A DNA stretch of 64,000 nt from Aquibacillus rhizosphaerae (GTDB taxonomy: Bacteria > Bacillota > Bacilli > Bacillales > Amphibacillaceae): the NCBI RefSeq assembly GCF_030282825.1, contig NZ_JASTZU010000062.1, forward strand, positions 20,348 through 84,347. The letters are read 5' to 3'. The position numbers and the translations under genes are program-made. Shown here in pieces: positions 1 through 9,800 of this stretch. The notes below the pieces were generated by a model, which was not told where the DNA came from, ran no database searches, and was given only the letters and a program-made list of their open reading frames with translations. Positions within the stretch are counted from its first letter, which is position 1, and every line of letters starts with the position of its first letter.

Positions 1-828
1 TCTTGTTAAGACATACCCTTGATGTACTGTATTAAATGATGAACTCCCCCATTTTATATGACTATCTATCTCTGGATGTGACCCATAGGGATAAATGAAG
101 GAAGGGTTTTGCGTTGCAGAATAGTATAATTTTGAAATCGAATGGTGATATGTAATTGGTGCTGCTAGTCCAATTATAGCTAAACCATGATGTACATGGG
201 ACCACCACTCTCCACCTACTGATGCTTTGTATGTGGAATTAAGTTTGTTTTCATTTAAAGTCGTTCGAAAATTAGATTTTATTAAGTTAATTTCCGTATC
301 CCGCTCTAATGCAAAATCGTTTAATTGATTGATACCATTCATCCAACCAGGGGAATTCTCTTCCTCTCCAGTTTCTAAAATTGTAATAAGTAAAGGTTTC
401 TCATGTCTTCGTTGAATATAAGATGCAAGCGAAGCGATCCCACCATTAAAAAAGAGTGCCGACTTTGAAGACTCTTCTGAATAATGTTTTTCATTATTTA
501 CGATTAAATCAGGGTTTAAAATTCCTGTCCAAGTAAGATCTGGATACATATCTTCAAAAGACTTCCTTACTACTTCTAGGCACTTAAAAAACTGCAAATC
601 TACTTGGTTACAATTGACTTCGCAGTCTGTAACTAAAGCAATTGGCCAGATATTAGCTAAAAAAGGAATTAGCAGAAGACTTTCCGGTACACTTTCGATA
701 TTTAAGTTATATTCAGCTGTAAATAGTTCACCTTTAATATAATTGGCTACATCACCTTGACAATGAAAATGGACTTTCAACTCACTGTTCTTTACGACTA
801 CTGTATCAACTGTTATTCTTGAACTCAT
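1..828 (-). CDS. PP-loop ATPase-like protein of unknown function, truncated by window edge
   Basis: The open frame starts at ATG 828 behind a very strong ribosome site (GGGGGAAGG) and runs off the left edge, so the C-terminus is missing. About 276 residues are visible. Near residues 126-133 the motif FFNGGIASLAS sits where PP-loop (asparagine-synthase/QueC-type) nucleotide-binding proteins carry SGGxDS, but the Ser and Asp are replaced. A later block with WWSHVHHG followed by GLAAP resembles, from memory, a family of PP-loop-like proteins often found near polysaccharide genes. Function is not known. The altered loop suggests that nucleotide binding may be changed or lost. The frame and start are well supported; the family assignment is tentative. 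Confidence 0.6.
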   Translation of the reverse strand, partial: MSSRITVDTVVVKNSELKVHFHCQGDVANYIKGELFTAEYNLNIESVPESLLLIPFLANIWPIALVTDCEVNCNQVDLQFFKCLEVVRKSFEDMYPDLTWTGILNPDLIVNNEKHYSEESSKSALFFNGGIASLASYIQRRHEKPLLITILETGEEENSPGWMNGINQLNDFALERDTEINLIKSNFRTTLNENKLNSTYKASVGGEWWSHVHHGLAIIGLAAPITYHHSISKLYYSATQNPSFIYPYGSHPEIDSHIKWGSSSFNTVHQGYVLTR

Positions 829-1099
829 AATAAACCTTCCCCCTTATATTTAATAATTACTTAATGTCATTTTGTAAAACTAATTTGTTACAGACTAACA
901 CTACGTTCTTTATAAAGAACCAATAGAACAAAAAAATAGACCTTTTTCAACAAAGATTTACACTATAATTATTATCATACTATTTTTCTATCGTGTTCGC
1001 AATAAAGAATTTAAGTGTTCACAAACATTCCACTCAATACTTATGCAAAAATAACAAAGGTACATATTCATCAAAACCTAGTGAACGAATGGATAGTAT

Positions 1100-1325
1100 A
1101 AGAACAAAAGCTAAGGGCGCCTTCGAAACAAGAAATAAACCTTGTTTCTGCGATGTCTTTCTTTGTAGCATTCCTTTGTGCTCACCCTAGGGCAATTTAG
1201 ACAAACATCTATGTGGTGCTCTTTACCACAAAGATGTTTGTCTCGGGTAGGCGCTGTAGCTGGACGTGGCACATGCTGGTAGTCAGTTATCCACAGGACA
1301 CTAAATCTATAATTTCCTATGCTAA
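1100..1325. repeat. Family A structured intergenic repeat, copy 1 (long form)
   Basis: Multi-hairpin repeat. An outer stem joins AGCT/GGCGCC on the left to GGCGC/AGCT on the right. A central hairpin at 1203-1240 pairs AAACATCT and GTGGT with ACCAC and AGATGTTT. This long form also carries a roughly 55-bp module with a GAAACAAG/CTTGTTTC hairpin (1124-1147). Other copies are at 6606, 12974 and 29880, with a remnant at 33866. Small open frames across it on both strands follow the repeat, not codon logic. Similar GGCGCTGNAGCTGGAC-ended repeats occur across Bacillaceae (from memory). The gap 829-1398 holds only this and AT-rich DNA. Confidence 0.85.
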
Positions 1326-1366
1326 AACAAAAAAAAGATTGAGTCACTATAAGTGGCTCAATCTTT
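1326..1366 (-). terminator. Rho-independent terminator of the DUF4870 gene
   Basis: A stem of AAAGATTGAG(C/T)CAC with loop TATAA is followed on the minus strand by a long T-run, 33 bp after the stop codon of the DUF4870 gene. Confidence 0.85.
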
Positions 1367-1398
1367 CTCCTTTTTACAAAGTTGTAAACTTTCAGCTA

Positions 1399-1722
1399 CT
1401 ACTTAATGAAATGAAAAATCAAAGGAATTCTGTACTTCTCTCCACCATAAGATTTTACTGCGGCAACAATCGTAAAAATTGTCAAGAGAAGGCCTACAAG
1501 AGGTAAAAGGATAATGCCTATAAGTACAATAACCAAAATACCACTGACTGTTAAATAGATTGTATAAGAAATTAAAAAATTACAATATTCTTTTCCATGA
1601 TAATCAATGAAATCTGATTCTTCTCTTTTCAAAAGCCAAATAATTAGTGGCCCAATAATCGGAAATGGAAAACTTAATAGATAAATTAAAAGTGCATAGA
1701 GTCTTTCGTCTTTATTACTGAT
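1399..1722 (-). CDS. DUF4870-type small membrane protein, apparent ATC start
   Basis: The frame encodes 107 residues if read from ATC at 1722. That codon lies 8 nt after a perfect AAAGGAGG, and the product has the full DUF4870 layout: MSNKDERLYALLIYL, first membrane segment, a basic/acidic loop with DFIDYHGKEYCNF, then two membrane segments and a C-terminal YRIPLIFHF. No ATG, GTG or TTG occurs in frame until TTG 1632, which would delete the first membrane segment and has no ribosome site. Either a rare non-AUG start (ATC) is used or the gene has lost its start codon. DUF4870 proteins (Tic20-like fold) are small integral membrane proteins of unknown function. Confidence 0.75.
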   Translation of the reverse strand: MSNKDERLYALLIYLLSFPFPIIGPLIIWLLKREESDFIDYHGKEYCNFLISYTIYLTVSGILVIVLIGIILLPLVGLLLTIFTIVAAVKSYGGEKYRIPLIFHFIK

Positions 1723-2086
1723 TTCTCTCTCCTCCTTTATTTATAGCATACACGATTTATCACATTCATGAAACCAATTGGTGCACTCGATAAAATATAA
1801 TGTACAACAATTCACTAAATATTATATTCTCACCTAGCTATAAAGATACTTTTTACAAATACATTTAAATACAATATCAACAAAAACCCCATGGATATAT
1901 ATCAAGTCCATGAGGTTTTTAACAATAATTACCGAATTTTATTGTTGTACTTTCTTACTTACTATACCTCACGTCAGCACTACTACCTTTAAAGAAGTAA
2001 ACAGCAGTAAACATTTGCTACGATTCACTAATCACGAGTTTGATTTTAAAAAAACATTCGTGATTTTTTTCACAAGTGATCCGACA
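1723..2086. other. Gene-free gap
   Basis: AT-rich intergenic DNA. Apart from the hairpin at 1882-1920 and a weaker dyad at 2033-2076 (AATCACGA/TCGTGATT with a T-run only on the plus strand), nothing is recognisable. No open frame has both a ribosome site and protein-like composition. Confidence 0.6.
1882..1920 (-). terminator. Probable terminator hairpin
   Basis: AAAACCYCATGGA pairs with TCCATGRGGTTTT and has T-runs on both sides, so it could act in either direction. It lies about 170 bp past the stop of the isochorismatase-like gene, farther than usual, so its assignment to that gene is uncertain. Confidence 0.5.
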
Positions 2087-2698
2087 CTAAATAACCAATA
2101 CTAACATTTCATGTAACATCTGTTTCACTGATATAACACTACCAAATGCAAGTTCAAAATTAGCAAGTGCTCCTTGTTCTTGCTCGAAAGTATAAGACGC
2201 AGTAGCTTCTTTCGGAACAAATACTTGATATTCTCTATAAAAGGCATCTCTAATAGTTGATTCTACACATAGATTTGTAGCAACACCAGTAACTACAAGT
2301 GTCTCTACACCTAACTCGCGTAGTAATTCATCTAGTTGTGTATGATAAAAAGCACTAAAACGTGATTTTTCTATAATATAATCTCCATCTTCTGGTTTCA
2401 ATTCATCAATTATTTCAGAATCCCAGCTATTTTCCACATATTGTTTGAGCTCCATGTTTGGAGAAAATACCTTTGCGATTAAGTCTGGGTCCTCTTTATC
2501 TTTATGTTGAATGTAAATAATTGGACACCTTTGTACTTGAAAGGCCTCTTTAAGCTGTCTAATTGAGTCGACTGCAAATGAAGTTCTAGAAGTATCAAGA
2601 CCCAATTTTGATAAGGATCCTTCAGGATGAACAAATGCATTTTGCATGTTTATAATTAATAACGCACTATTTTCTTTCTCGAAATTTAAATCATCCAT
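2087..2698 (-). CDS. Isochorismatase-family cysteine hydrolase, catalytic Asp replaced by Asn
   Basis: The ATG at 2698 follows AGGAGG with 7-nt spacing; a longer in-frame extension upstream has no such site. The 203-residue protein has the isochorismatase/nicotinamidase fold order: IINMQNAF near residue 17, IIEKSRFSAF with Lys111, and VTGVATNLCVEST with nucleophile Cys144. The family triad is Asp-Lys-Cys, but the Asp of the usual DMQNDF motif is Asn17 here. Members hydrolyse amides, ureas or vinyl ethers (N-carbamoylsarcosine, biuret, nicotinamide, isochorismate). The substrate cannot be told from sequence, and the Asn may mean altered chemistry. It stands alone, with no operon partner on its strand. 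Confidence 0.85.
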   Translation of the reverse strand: MDDLNFEKENSALLIINMQNAFVHPEGSLSKLGLDTSRTSFAVDSIRQLKEAFQVQRCPIIYIQHKDKEDPDLIAKVFSPNMELKQYVENSWDSEIIDELKPEDGDYIIEKSRFSAFYHTQLDELLRELGVETLVVTGVATNLCVESTIRDAFYREYQVFVPKEATASYTFEQEQGALANFELAFGSVISVKQMLHEMLVLVI

Positions 2699-2958
2699 AA
2701 AATAACCTCCTAAATACTTATTGTTTGTTAAGTATACTACTTGTTCAGTACTAAACATACACCATCACTAAAAAGTTCGGATAATTGTCATTTTTTTGTG
2801 AATAGAAGGTGAATTAGAAAAGACTTTGCAAGATTACTTGTTTCCATTTGATGTGCCTCAATTACTCTGTTAATCATTAAAACTACAGTAATATATAACC
2901 ATTAATTATAATAGAATATACTAATATTATATTAATCAACTAAACAGGGGGACGAATT

Positions 2959-3075
2959 ATGAAAGGAATATTGTTGGGTGCTTTCCTTGGAAGTATTGTT
3001 GGTGTCTCCGTCATTTGTTTCTTAACAATCGTAAAAAAAGAACGTGAAATCTACATATATAGTGAAAAGTATTAG
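2959..3075 (+). CDS. 38-residue single-pass membrane peptide (DUF3789-like)
   Basis: The ATG at 2959 follows GGGGGACG by 5 nt, and TAG at 3073 is followed at once by a terminator, which supports a real small gene. The product starts MKGILLGAFLGSIVGVS, a glycine-rich single membrane helix, then a short basic tail (KKERE). It resembles the small DUF3789 proteins of Firmicutes in length, Gly spacing and topology. Function unknown. It is similar in design to the 43-residue peptide at 58154. Confidence 0.6.
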   Translation: MKGILLGAFLGSIVGVSVICFLTIVKKEREIYIYSEKY

Positions 3076-3082
3076 TTAAATA

Positions 3083-3107
3083 GCACCCTTAAGGGTGTTT
3101 TTCTTTT
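3083..3107 (+). terminator. Terminator of the 38-residue peptide gene
   Basis: The perfect hairpin CACCCTTAAGGGTG is followed by TTTTTCTTTT, starting 8 bp after the stop codon. Confidence 0.85.
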
Positions 3108-3110
3108 ATG

Positions 3111-3805
3111 TGTTTTCGTAAACATTATTGCTTTGCAACTGACGCACTTGATAGAAAGTGAGCAATAGAGCACTGGCCTCGCTCCTCAAGCAAAATTGGC
3201 TCCCATTCCGCAGGCACGGCTTCAGCTAACTCAGAATAAAACCGCTTCTGAGTGGATCTTCAGCTCGTGGGACTGCGATTACTCGCCCCACCCTAAAACA
3301 TTCGCTGTTCCCGCAGGACAAGGAATGCTTCGGCAGTAATACATCGCACGAAGAAAATCGATTTGTATTTTCGAGGAGTGTCGCCAATTTAACTTGATAC
3401 GCTGAAAAACAGCATCTATTGAATAATCTTTCTTATGATTGTAAAGTTTTTTAATATGTTCCGTTACAGTTGCATTTAACCAAGGCCCAACTACCTCTCA
3501 CTTGGAAAGAAAACGATACTAAGCGCAGGGAAAATACGAGACTCCTCGAAAATAAAGAGCCATTTTCTTCGTGTGGGGTAAATTCATGGATGTCATTTCA
3601 ATGTCCTATGGGAAAGGAACAGTCTGAAGTCCCCACAGTGAGCGGTCTTTGCGAGCGAGGAGACTGAAGCGTTCCCCTCGGAAAGGGAGTATTTTCCGTA
3701 GCGTTGGTCTGAGCATTCATCATAAATAGAACGAAAGGAAGTAACTATAAAGTTAATGCGGACTTTATATATTATCCGTCATAAACAACAAACTTTTAGA
3801 AAACA
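3111..3805. repeat. Family B repeat, copy 1 (full length, palindromic double unit)
   Basis: About 695 bp bounded by imperfect terminal inverted repeats: TGTTTTCGTAAACATTATTG on the left and, reversed, TGTTTTCTAAAAGTTTGTTG on the right. Inside, two related units with ATTTTCTTCGTG and AGTCCCACGAGCTGAAG-type blocks face each other, so the element is roughly palindromic. It has no transposase, and the open frames in it are incidental. This explains the whole gap between the small peptide and ctaB. Related material is at 31359, 37730, 51024 and 63890. Confidence 0.8.
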
Positions 3806-3970
3806 GCATTCTTTTAATAAAAGGTCCTTTTTGAAAGTCTTCTTACTATTTTTATATTGAAGTCGATAAAGGAGGCTCACTGCCCCCGTATTTTCTGAAG
3901 CTAGTAAACCCACCAATCATCATCTAAAGTTACGTCTTTTTCCACAGTCAATACTGAGCAAAGAACAATA

Positions 3971-4882
3971 CTAAAATGTTGCGACGATAATCATCATCAC
4001 TAACATAATCATTAAATAATTTAAGGAAAAAATGAACATCCTATTTGCCCATTTTAAATCATCTTTTGTAAAAAATCCCCTTATTGCAACCATTAACCAG
4101 CCGATATTTAACAATGTAGCTACAATCAGGAAAGGTACACCTAATGAACCTAGAAAGAAAGGTAGTGGAAATAGGCATAAAATGTATAGTAACATGTGAC
4201 GCTTCGTTACCTGGAAACCTTGTACTACCGGGAGCATAGCAACCTTAGCCGCTTTATATTCGTCATGCTTTTTCATTGCTATCGCAAATGTATGAGGCAT
4301 TTGCCATATAAATAATAAAAGAAAAAGTGTAATCGGAACAATATGAGTAACGGGCGCAATTGCCGCCCAGCCAATTAATGGCGTAACAGCACCAGATAAA
4401 CTTCCAATTAATGTATTAGAAGCATATCTTCGTTTTGACCACATCGTATACAAAAAAACATAGGTAACCCAACCAATTAAAGCATATAATCCAGCTTCCA
4501 AAGAAACAAACAGTAGTAGGATAAACCCAACAACACTAAAAGAAACTCCCATTAAAAAAACCAGTTGAAGAGAAATAGTGCCTGTTACTGTTGGGCGATT
4601 TTGTGTTCGTTTCATCACTGAATCTATATCAACATCGTACCAATTATTTAAAAGAAGAGCTCCAGCCATAATGCACGTACTTCCAATGATGGTTAACAGA
4701 AATACCTGCCAATAATCCATAAAAGAAGTATTAGTAAAATAAAGAGCTAACCAAAATCCAGCAAAGACTGGAAGAACATTAGAGATTAATACAACTGCTT
4801 TAAAAAGCGCTTTTAAGTCAGCGATTATAGATGTATTTTTTTGATTTGACTTTACTGTTGTATTTGCTAAAAATCGCTTCAC
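3971..4882 (-). CDS. ctaB: Heme O synthase (protoheme IX farnesyltransferase)
   Basis: This UbiA-superfamily enzyme transfers a farnesyl group to heme B to make heme O, the precursor of heme A for cytochrome oxidase. The GTG at 4882 follows GAGGTG and gives 303 residues, close to Bacillus CtaB; an upstream ATG at 4951 would add a poorly conserved extension. The first Asp-rich motif NNWYDVDIDSVMKRTQNRP is present (about residues 95-115), as is the second region MPHTFAIAMKKHDEYK, amid about eight to nine membrane segments. The gene stands alone, without the ctaA or coxABCD genes next to which it often lies. Confidence 0.93.
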   Translation of the reverse strand: MKRFLANTTVKSNQKNTSIIADLKALFKAVVLISNVLPVFAGFWLALYFTNTSFMDYWQVFLLTIIGSTCIMAGALLLNNWYDVDIDSVMKRTQNRPTVTGTISLQLVFLMGVSFSVVGFILLLFVSLEAGLYALIGWVTYVFLYTMWSKRRYASNTLIGSLSGAVTPLIGWAAIAPVTHIVPITLFLLLFIWQMPHTFAIAMKKHDEYKAAKVAMLPVVQGFQVTKRHMLLYILCLFPLPFFLGSLGVPFLIVATLLNIGWLMVAIRGFFTKDDLKWANRMFIFSLNYLMIMLVMMIIVATF

Positions 4883-4969
4883 TATTGCCCACCTCAAACT
4901 GATTTTTTCCAAGCGGATATAAAATCCTATTAAAAATGATAGCTCTAACATCTCATTAATTTTAGCAGA

Positions 4970-5009
4970 TAATAAAAAAGCAGACTAGTTATTTATATAC
5001 TAGTCTGCT
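4970..5009 (-). terminator. Terminator of the MetE-like gene
   Basis: AGCAGACTAGT pairs with ACTAGTCTGCT, followed on the minus strand by TTTTTTATT, 60 bp past the stop of the MetE-like gene and upstream of ctaB. Confidence 0.85.
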
Positions 5010-5068
5010 CTCTTCATGTACTAACGCAAATTTTTGGTACATACTGTACAACGTTCGTTTTGTTTTTT

Positions 5069-6172
5069 TTACCAGATTTCGTTAGCTATATCAACAATAA
5101 ATCTTAGCTTTTCCCATTGTTGTTCTTCGGTTAACTTATTACCATGGTGTGTCGATGCAAAGCCACATTGTGGGCTAAGGCACAATTGGTCAAGTGGTAC
5201 ATATTTTGAAGCTTCTTTAACACGAGCTATTATTTCCTGTCTGTCTTCTAATTCTCCAGTTTTTGATGTAACTACGCCTAAAATTACTCGGGCACCACCC
5301 TGAGGTATATATTCTAACGGTTTAAAGGTACCTGAACGTTCATCGTCATATTCCAGGAAAAATCCATCAACTTCCTCTTTTGCTAAAAGCGTTGGAGCAA
5401 TAATGTCATAACTTCCTTCAAACGCCCAGTTGGATCGATAATTCCCACGACACAAATGTGTAGTTATGACTAAATCTTCCGGCTTACCTTCAAGCACACC
5501 ATTAACAACTCGTAGTGCTAAATCGATTAAATCTTCTCTAGAGTATTTACCATCATTAAATGGAATGTCAGGTGCAGAAAGGCCAGCTATATAAACGTCA
5601 TCAAATTGCAAATACCTTACACCCACATCATAAAATGCTTTTAATGCATCACGATAAGCCTGAATAACATCCTTCGCATAATCTTCTATATCTGGATAAA
5701 TAGTTTCATCACGAATCCCAACATTAAACAATTGGTTTGGACTAGGAATCGTTAGTTTAGCTACTGCTCGTCCATCGACAATTTCATTGAATTCAATAAA
5801 ATCTTTAATGAATGGATGATCTGGATTAAAAGATACTTTACCCGTATTATGGACATTATATCTTTCTGTTTCTTCATCGCCACTAAAGATATAACCTACT
5901 TCAGGTACATATCCTTCTATTCCATTTAAGTGCTCTAGAAAATCTGTGTGCCAGAATCTACGTCTGAATTCACCATCTGTTACTAATTGTAATCCTACTT
6001 CAATTTGTTTATCAACAATATGTTTAATTTCTTTCGTTTCTACTTCCCGTAATTCAGCAGCTGAAATCGTGCCTTCTTTAAAATCTTTTCTCGCTTTATG
6101 AAGACTATCCGGTCTTAACAAACTTCCTACATGATCTGCTCTAAATGGTGCTGCTTTTGCTTCAATTGTCAT
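5069..6172 (-). CDS. MetE C-terminal-domain-like methyltransferase (YxjG/YxjH type)
   Basis: The 367-residue protein matches the short cobalamin-independent methionine synthase-like family of Bacillus (YxjG/YxjH), which corresponds to the catalytic TIM barrel of MetE. Visible blocks are FRADHVGSLLRP at the N-terminus, TDGEFRR near residue 66, LQFDDVY near 190, the zinc-ligand His-Cys of THLCRGN near 238, and LSPQCGF near 333 with the second Cys. The probable role is methyl transfer to homocysteine or a related thiol. The start follows GAAGGAA. A SAM-responsive S-box leader precedes it, as for yxjG/yxjH in Bacillus, so expression should rise when S-adenosylmethionine is low. The methyl donor is not known from sequence. 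Confidence 0.9.
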   Translation of the reverse strand: MTIEAKAAPFRADHVGSLLRPDSLHKARKDFKEGTISAAELREVETKEIKHIVDKQIEVGLQLVTDGEFRRRFWHTDFLEHLNGIEGYVPEVGYIFSGDEETERYNVHNTGKVSFNPDHPFIKDFIEFNEIVDGRAVAKLTIPSPNQLFNVGIRDETIYPDIEDYAKDVIQAYRDALKAFYDVGVRYLQFDDVYIAGLSAPDIPFNDGKYSREDLIDLALRVVNGVLEGKPEDLVITTHLCRGNYRSNWAFEGSYDIIAPTLLAKEEVDGFFLEYDDERSGTFKPLEYIPQGGARVILGVVTSKTGELEDRQEIIARVKEASKYVPLDQLCLSPQCGFASTHHGNKLTEEQQWEKLRFIVDIANEIW

Positions 6173-6310
6173 TACTAATTCCTTCTTTCCTTTAATAATT
6201 TAGTTTATTTTTTCCAAAAATCCTTCAACCTAGCGCTTAACTATCATTTAAAAATGAAGAAAAACAATCCCCCTCTAAGCAAAGTGTGACCTAAGATTTT
6301 TCATAACCAA

Positions 6311-6347
6311 CAAATAAAACCCCTTCTTTTAAACAAGAAGAGGTTTT
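6311..6347 (-). terminator. S-box expression-platform terminator (MetE-like gene)
   Basis: On the minus strand AAAACCTCTTCTTG pairs with AAGAAGGGGTTTT, followed by T-rich sequence. It directly follows the SAM-I aptamer, as expected for premature termination when SAM is bound. Confidence 0.85.
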
Positions 6348-6357
6348 GGCATTAATG

Positions 6358-6466
6358 CTATTATCTCTTCTCATCTTCTAGCTTACGCTACTGGAATTAG
6401 CACAGTACTTAATAGTCTGTTGCTGAGGCATCAAAGGGCCAGTCCCTCCACCTCTCTAGATAAGAA
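6358..6466 (-). ncRNA. SAM-I (S-box) riboswitch upstream of the MetE-like gene
   Basis: Read on the minus strand, it shows the hallmark S-box blocks in order: CTTATC, AGAGAGGTGGAGGGACTGG, CCTCAGCAAC, GTGCTAATTCCAG and GATGAGAAG. TTATCT and AGATAA can close the P1 helix. A terminator follows, and the gene start lies about 190 nt further on. The class senses S-adenosylmethionine and controls methionine and sulfur genes. Confidence 0.96.
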
Positions 6467-6500
6467 AGTTTTGTATTTTATTGTCGTTTTATTATTTATT

Positions 6501-6529
6501 ACTCTACATGTATCATTATCTATTGTCAA
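6501..6529 (-). promoter_or_regulatory. SigA-type promoter for the S-box leader
   Basis: TTGACA (6529-6524) and TAGAGT (6506-6501) are separated by 17 bp, about 35 bp before the SAM-I aptamer. Confidence 0.7.
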
Positions 6530-6605
6530 TGGATAATTTAAAATATTTTGAAAATAAAGTTATTTATTAAAAATATGCTTGACAAAACTTAAAAAAAAGC
6601 CTTAA

Positions 6606-6811
6606 TAAGAACAAAAGCTCAGGGCGCCTTCGAAACAAGAAAAAAACCTTGTTTCTGCGATGTCTTTCTTTGTAGCATTCCTTTGTGCTCACCCTAGGGC
6701 AATTAAGACGAACATCTATGTGGTGCTCTTTACCACAAAGATGTTTGACTCGGGTAGGCGCTGTAGCTGGACGTGGCACATGCAATAGTCAGTCTATAAT
6801 TTCCTATGCTA
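6606..6811. repeat. Family A structured repeat, copy 2 (long form)
   Basis: Nearly identical to copy 1, including the GAAACAAG/CTTGTTTC module and the central hairpin (GACGAACATCT, then AGATGTTTGACTC). Near its right end it lacks the GGTAGTCAGTTATCC stretch seen in copies 1 and 4, which suggests a small internal deletion. With the S-box and its promoter it fills the gap 6173-6888. Confidence 0.85.
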
Positions 6812-6888
6812 GTACAAAGCAAGAGGCTCTGATGACCTCTTGCTTTAAATATAGCATGTTCATCTCCTAAAAGAGACTGTTTTTTACT

Positions 6889-9800
6889 TTATCTTTTAGA
6901 AAAAATTCGCTTTCGTCTGTTATAAACAATCATTGCTAAGCCCATAATCAAAATAATGATTCCGCTTATAATCAGGTTATACATATTTGTTGCTGTTTCA
7001 GCAAGCGTGTCTCCACCATCATTAATTTTCACAACCTCACCAACTGTTTCGTCATTAGATGAATTCGTTGTTTCTTGAATCTCTTCCAGTTCTTCAGATT
7101 GATTATCACCATTATCTGGTTGATCATTAGGTGATTGATTTTCTCCACCGTCACTAGGCTGCGTTGGGTTACCTGGGGTTTCCGGTTGCTCCTCTTCTTC
7201 ATCCACTGGTGGAGGGGTCTCGTCAACCTTCTTATCTTTTCCTTTTACAAACGTCCAAATATCCGAAGTTGTTTCCCCTGAATATTGATCTGAGATTACA
7301 GTATACCAAGAATAGGTTTTACCTTCTTCAAGCCCTGTCCAAATAATCTCAGCCGTTTCACCACTTGGGACATTTTCAACTGATCCAATTTGCGTATCCG
7401 TATAAATATTTACTGCAAAGTAATCTGTTGCAACTCGCTTTTCTTTAGCTGCTAAATCTAAATTTAATACGAACTCATCTTTCCCCGGGTATGCATCTGT
7501 ATCATAGTAATTGTAATCATCCATATAAGGTGAATACGTATTTACGATAATTCGATCATTATCCGTGTCAAAGTGAAGCAGGCGCATATACCCCTGTCCA
7601 CCCTCTGGACCAGCTTGGTAGTCAGCTAACATTTGATAGACAGATCGGTCTATTGTTCCGTCACCATCATCATCTATTTCATCTACCAGCAATTGACTTT
7701 CATGATAGTGGCCAGAAAGCACTGCAATAACATTTTCATTTGGCTCTACCACTTCATCATATAGTTTTTCACCAAGTGGATGACGTGTTCCAGTTGCTTG
7801 CATATATTCATGAAAGTTCAGGATAGCCATTCGATCTGGATGCGCAGCAAGCACTTCATTCATCCACGCAATTCCTTCATCCTCTACTCCCCATCCTAAA
7901 TAGACCATAATATAATCATTTCCATTTACTGAAATGAGGTCGTAATGTCCACGATTATTTAAATAGGAACCACCATAGTAAGGTTTTTCTTCAAATCGAT
8001 CGGCACCAAAGTATTCATAGTATGCTGTATAGTCATTGGTTTTCTGAGACACGTCATGGTTTCCAGCCAAAACACCATATGGAACATTGGCATCATCTAG
8101 GGTTTTCATGAAATCATCTGCATGCTTCCATTGGTATTCCTTGTCTGACTCATCAACAAGATCTCCGGTATGCATGACATATTTAATCTTCATCTCTTCT
8201 TGTTTTTCTACAATCCACTGTGTTTGTCTATCATAAATATATGGATAGCTTTCAGAGTAGTATTGTGTATCGGACATCCACACAAACGTATAATCATATT
8301 CTTCCGGGCTATTAGGGATTTCATCTTGAACAATAACATTAATCTTATTATCCTTTACAAAATCATTGACAGAAACGGTTCCCTTTAATTCAAAATCCTC
8401 ATCTCCAGCAATCTTATAATCAACAATTACCCATTCACTCGTACGCTGATTCCATGCATACATCGTCACTTTCCTTCCTGGAAGAGAATTACCGTTCCAG
8501 ACAAATTCCACGATATCATTTTCATCAACTGTAGGATCTACTGTTACATCAAAGCGGTGATACGGAAATTGTGTAGTTGAATCTGTCACCATATAGTCTC
8601 CATCTAACTTGGAAGTTGATAAAATGTCTTCTTCATCAAACAATACTTCCGTATCACTAGTTGGTGTATTGGGAGGCTCAACATCTGATGCACCACTATA
8701 TGAATCTATTGTATCGCTTGGTTTATACTGATAGCCTTGGTAAAAAGCAACATCCAATTCATCACCAGTAGGATCAAACACATTTACTTTGAGCACTGGA
8801 TCGTCCTCTATCGGTTCTCCTTGATTTGGTAAAGCATTTCCTGGTTTCTCCGGGTTTTCATTCACTACTGAAAAATGAACAATCTCCGTTACAGCATTAC
8901 CAGCCTTATCTACTGCTTTTATAGTAACTTTATGGTTCCCAGCCGTAAGTTTTCCTGAAGAAGTGTGGTAAGGAACGGTAATTTCTTCTTCATCTAGGAA
9001 TATCGTACTCGACTCAACTCCGGCAATAGCATCTGTAATCGTTGCCTCTATTGAAAATGAGCCTTTATATTCCTTCTCTTCTTTTATATTTGTTGAAATA
9101 GATGGTGCTGTATTATCAACGAATACATTGGTCAACTTTTCTTCATCACTATCTGTAACAGTAATCAGGTGCTTGCCATCTGTAGCAGTGGTTGTATCCC
9201 ACAAATATGCTTTTGACTGTGCAAGTTGGTCCGTAATGGTAAAGATAAAATCTTCCGCGATTCTATCGGTTCCGTCGTCCCCCATATCAAATACTTCGCT
9301 AGGATTTTGATGCGTTTCATCTGTTAAAATTGTTCCATCTGATAGGACAAGGCGGACATTCCTCAGGTTGTAATCATCCCTATTTTCTCCGGGATCTCCT
9401 TCCCAAGGTGTTGCTTTATTCCCTGCACGTATCGTCAATGTGTTATTTCCTACTTGAAGCTGATCAGGTTTTATTGGCACAGTTATCGTTTGCCACTGTG
9501 CAATCCAATCATCAAAAATGTGAACAATCTCATCTCCGATAGTGACACCGTTTTGGAAATACGTATTCACACCACTTACTTCAAAAGCAAGGTAAGCTTG
9601 ATGTTCGACTGCTTGGAATGTGTCTTCTTCTACATCCTGATCATCAATAGATAGTTTAATATTTCCAGGATTATCCTGGTTGGATGTACCTTTAATTACG
9701 CTCGTACCATTCAAAATTTCATCTTGTTTGATATTTACACGTAAGCTTGAGTTATCTAAATCATTGGTAACATTAATTCGGTACACATCACTCGTTACCT

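Noticed and set aside
1111..1506. Overlapping 78- and 97-codon frames
   Set aside because: They read through family A copy 1 and the DUF4870 terminator; equivalent frames in other copies are broken.
2033..2076. Hairpin AATCACGA/TCGTGATT as a terminator for the isochorismatase-like gene
   Set aside because: The T-run is on the wrong strand for that gene, and no plus-strand gene precedes it.
3470..3667. 65-codon frame between the 38-residue peptide and ctaB
   Set aside because: It lies inside family B copy 1; the same DNA recurs elsewhere without an open frame.
4797..4812. AAAGCGCTTTTAAG as a cre site
   Set aside because: It is inside the ctaB coding region, far from any start, and half of the consensus fits poorly.
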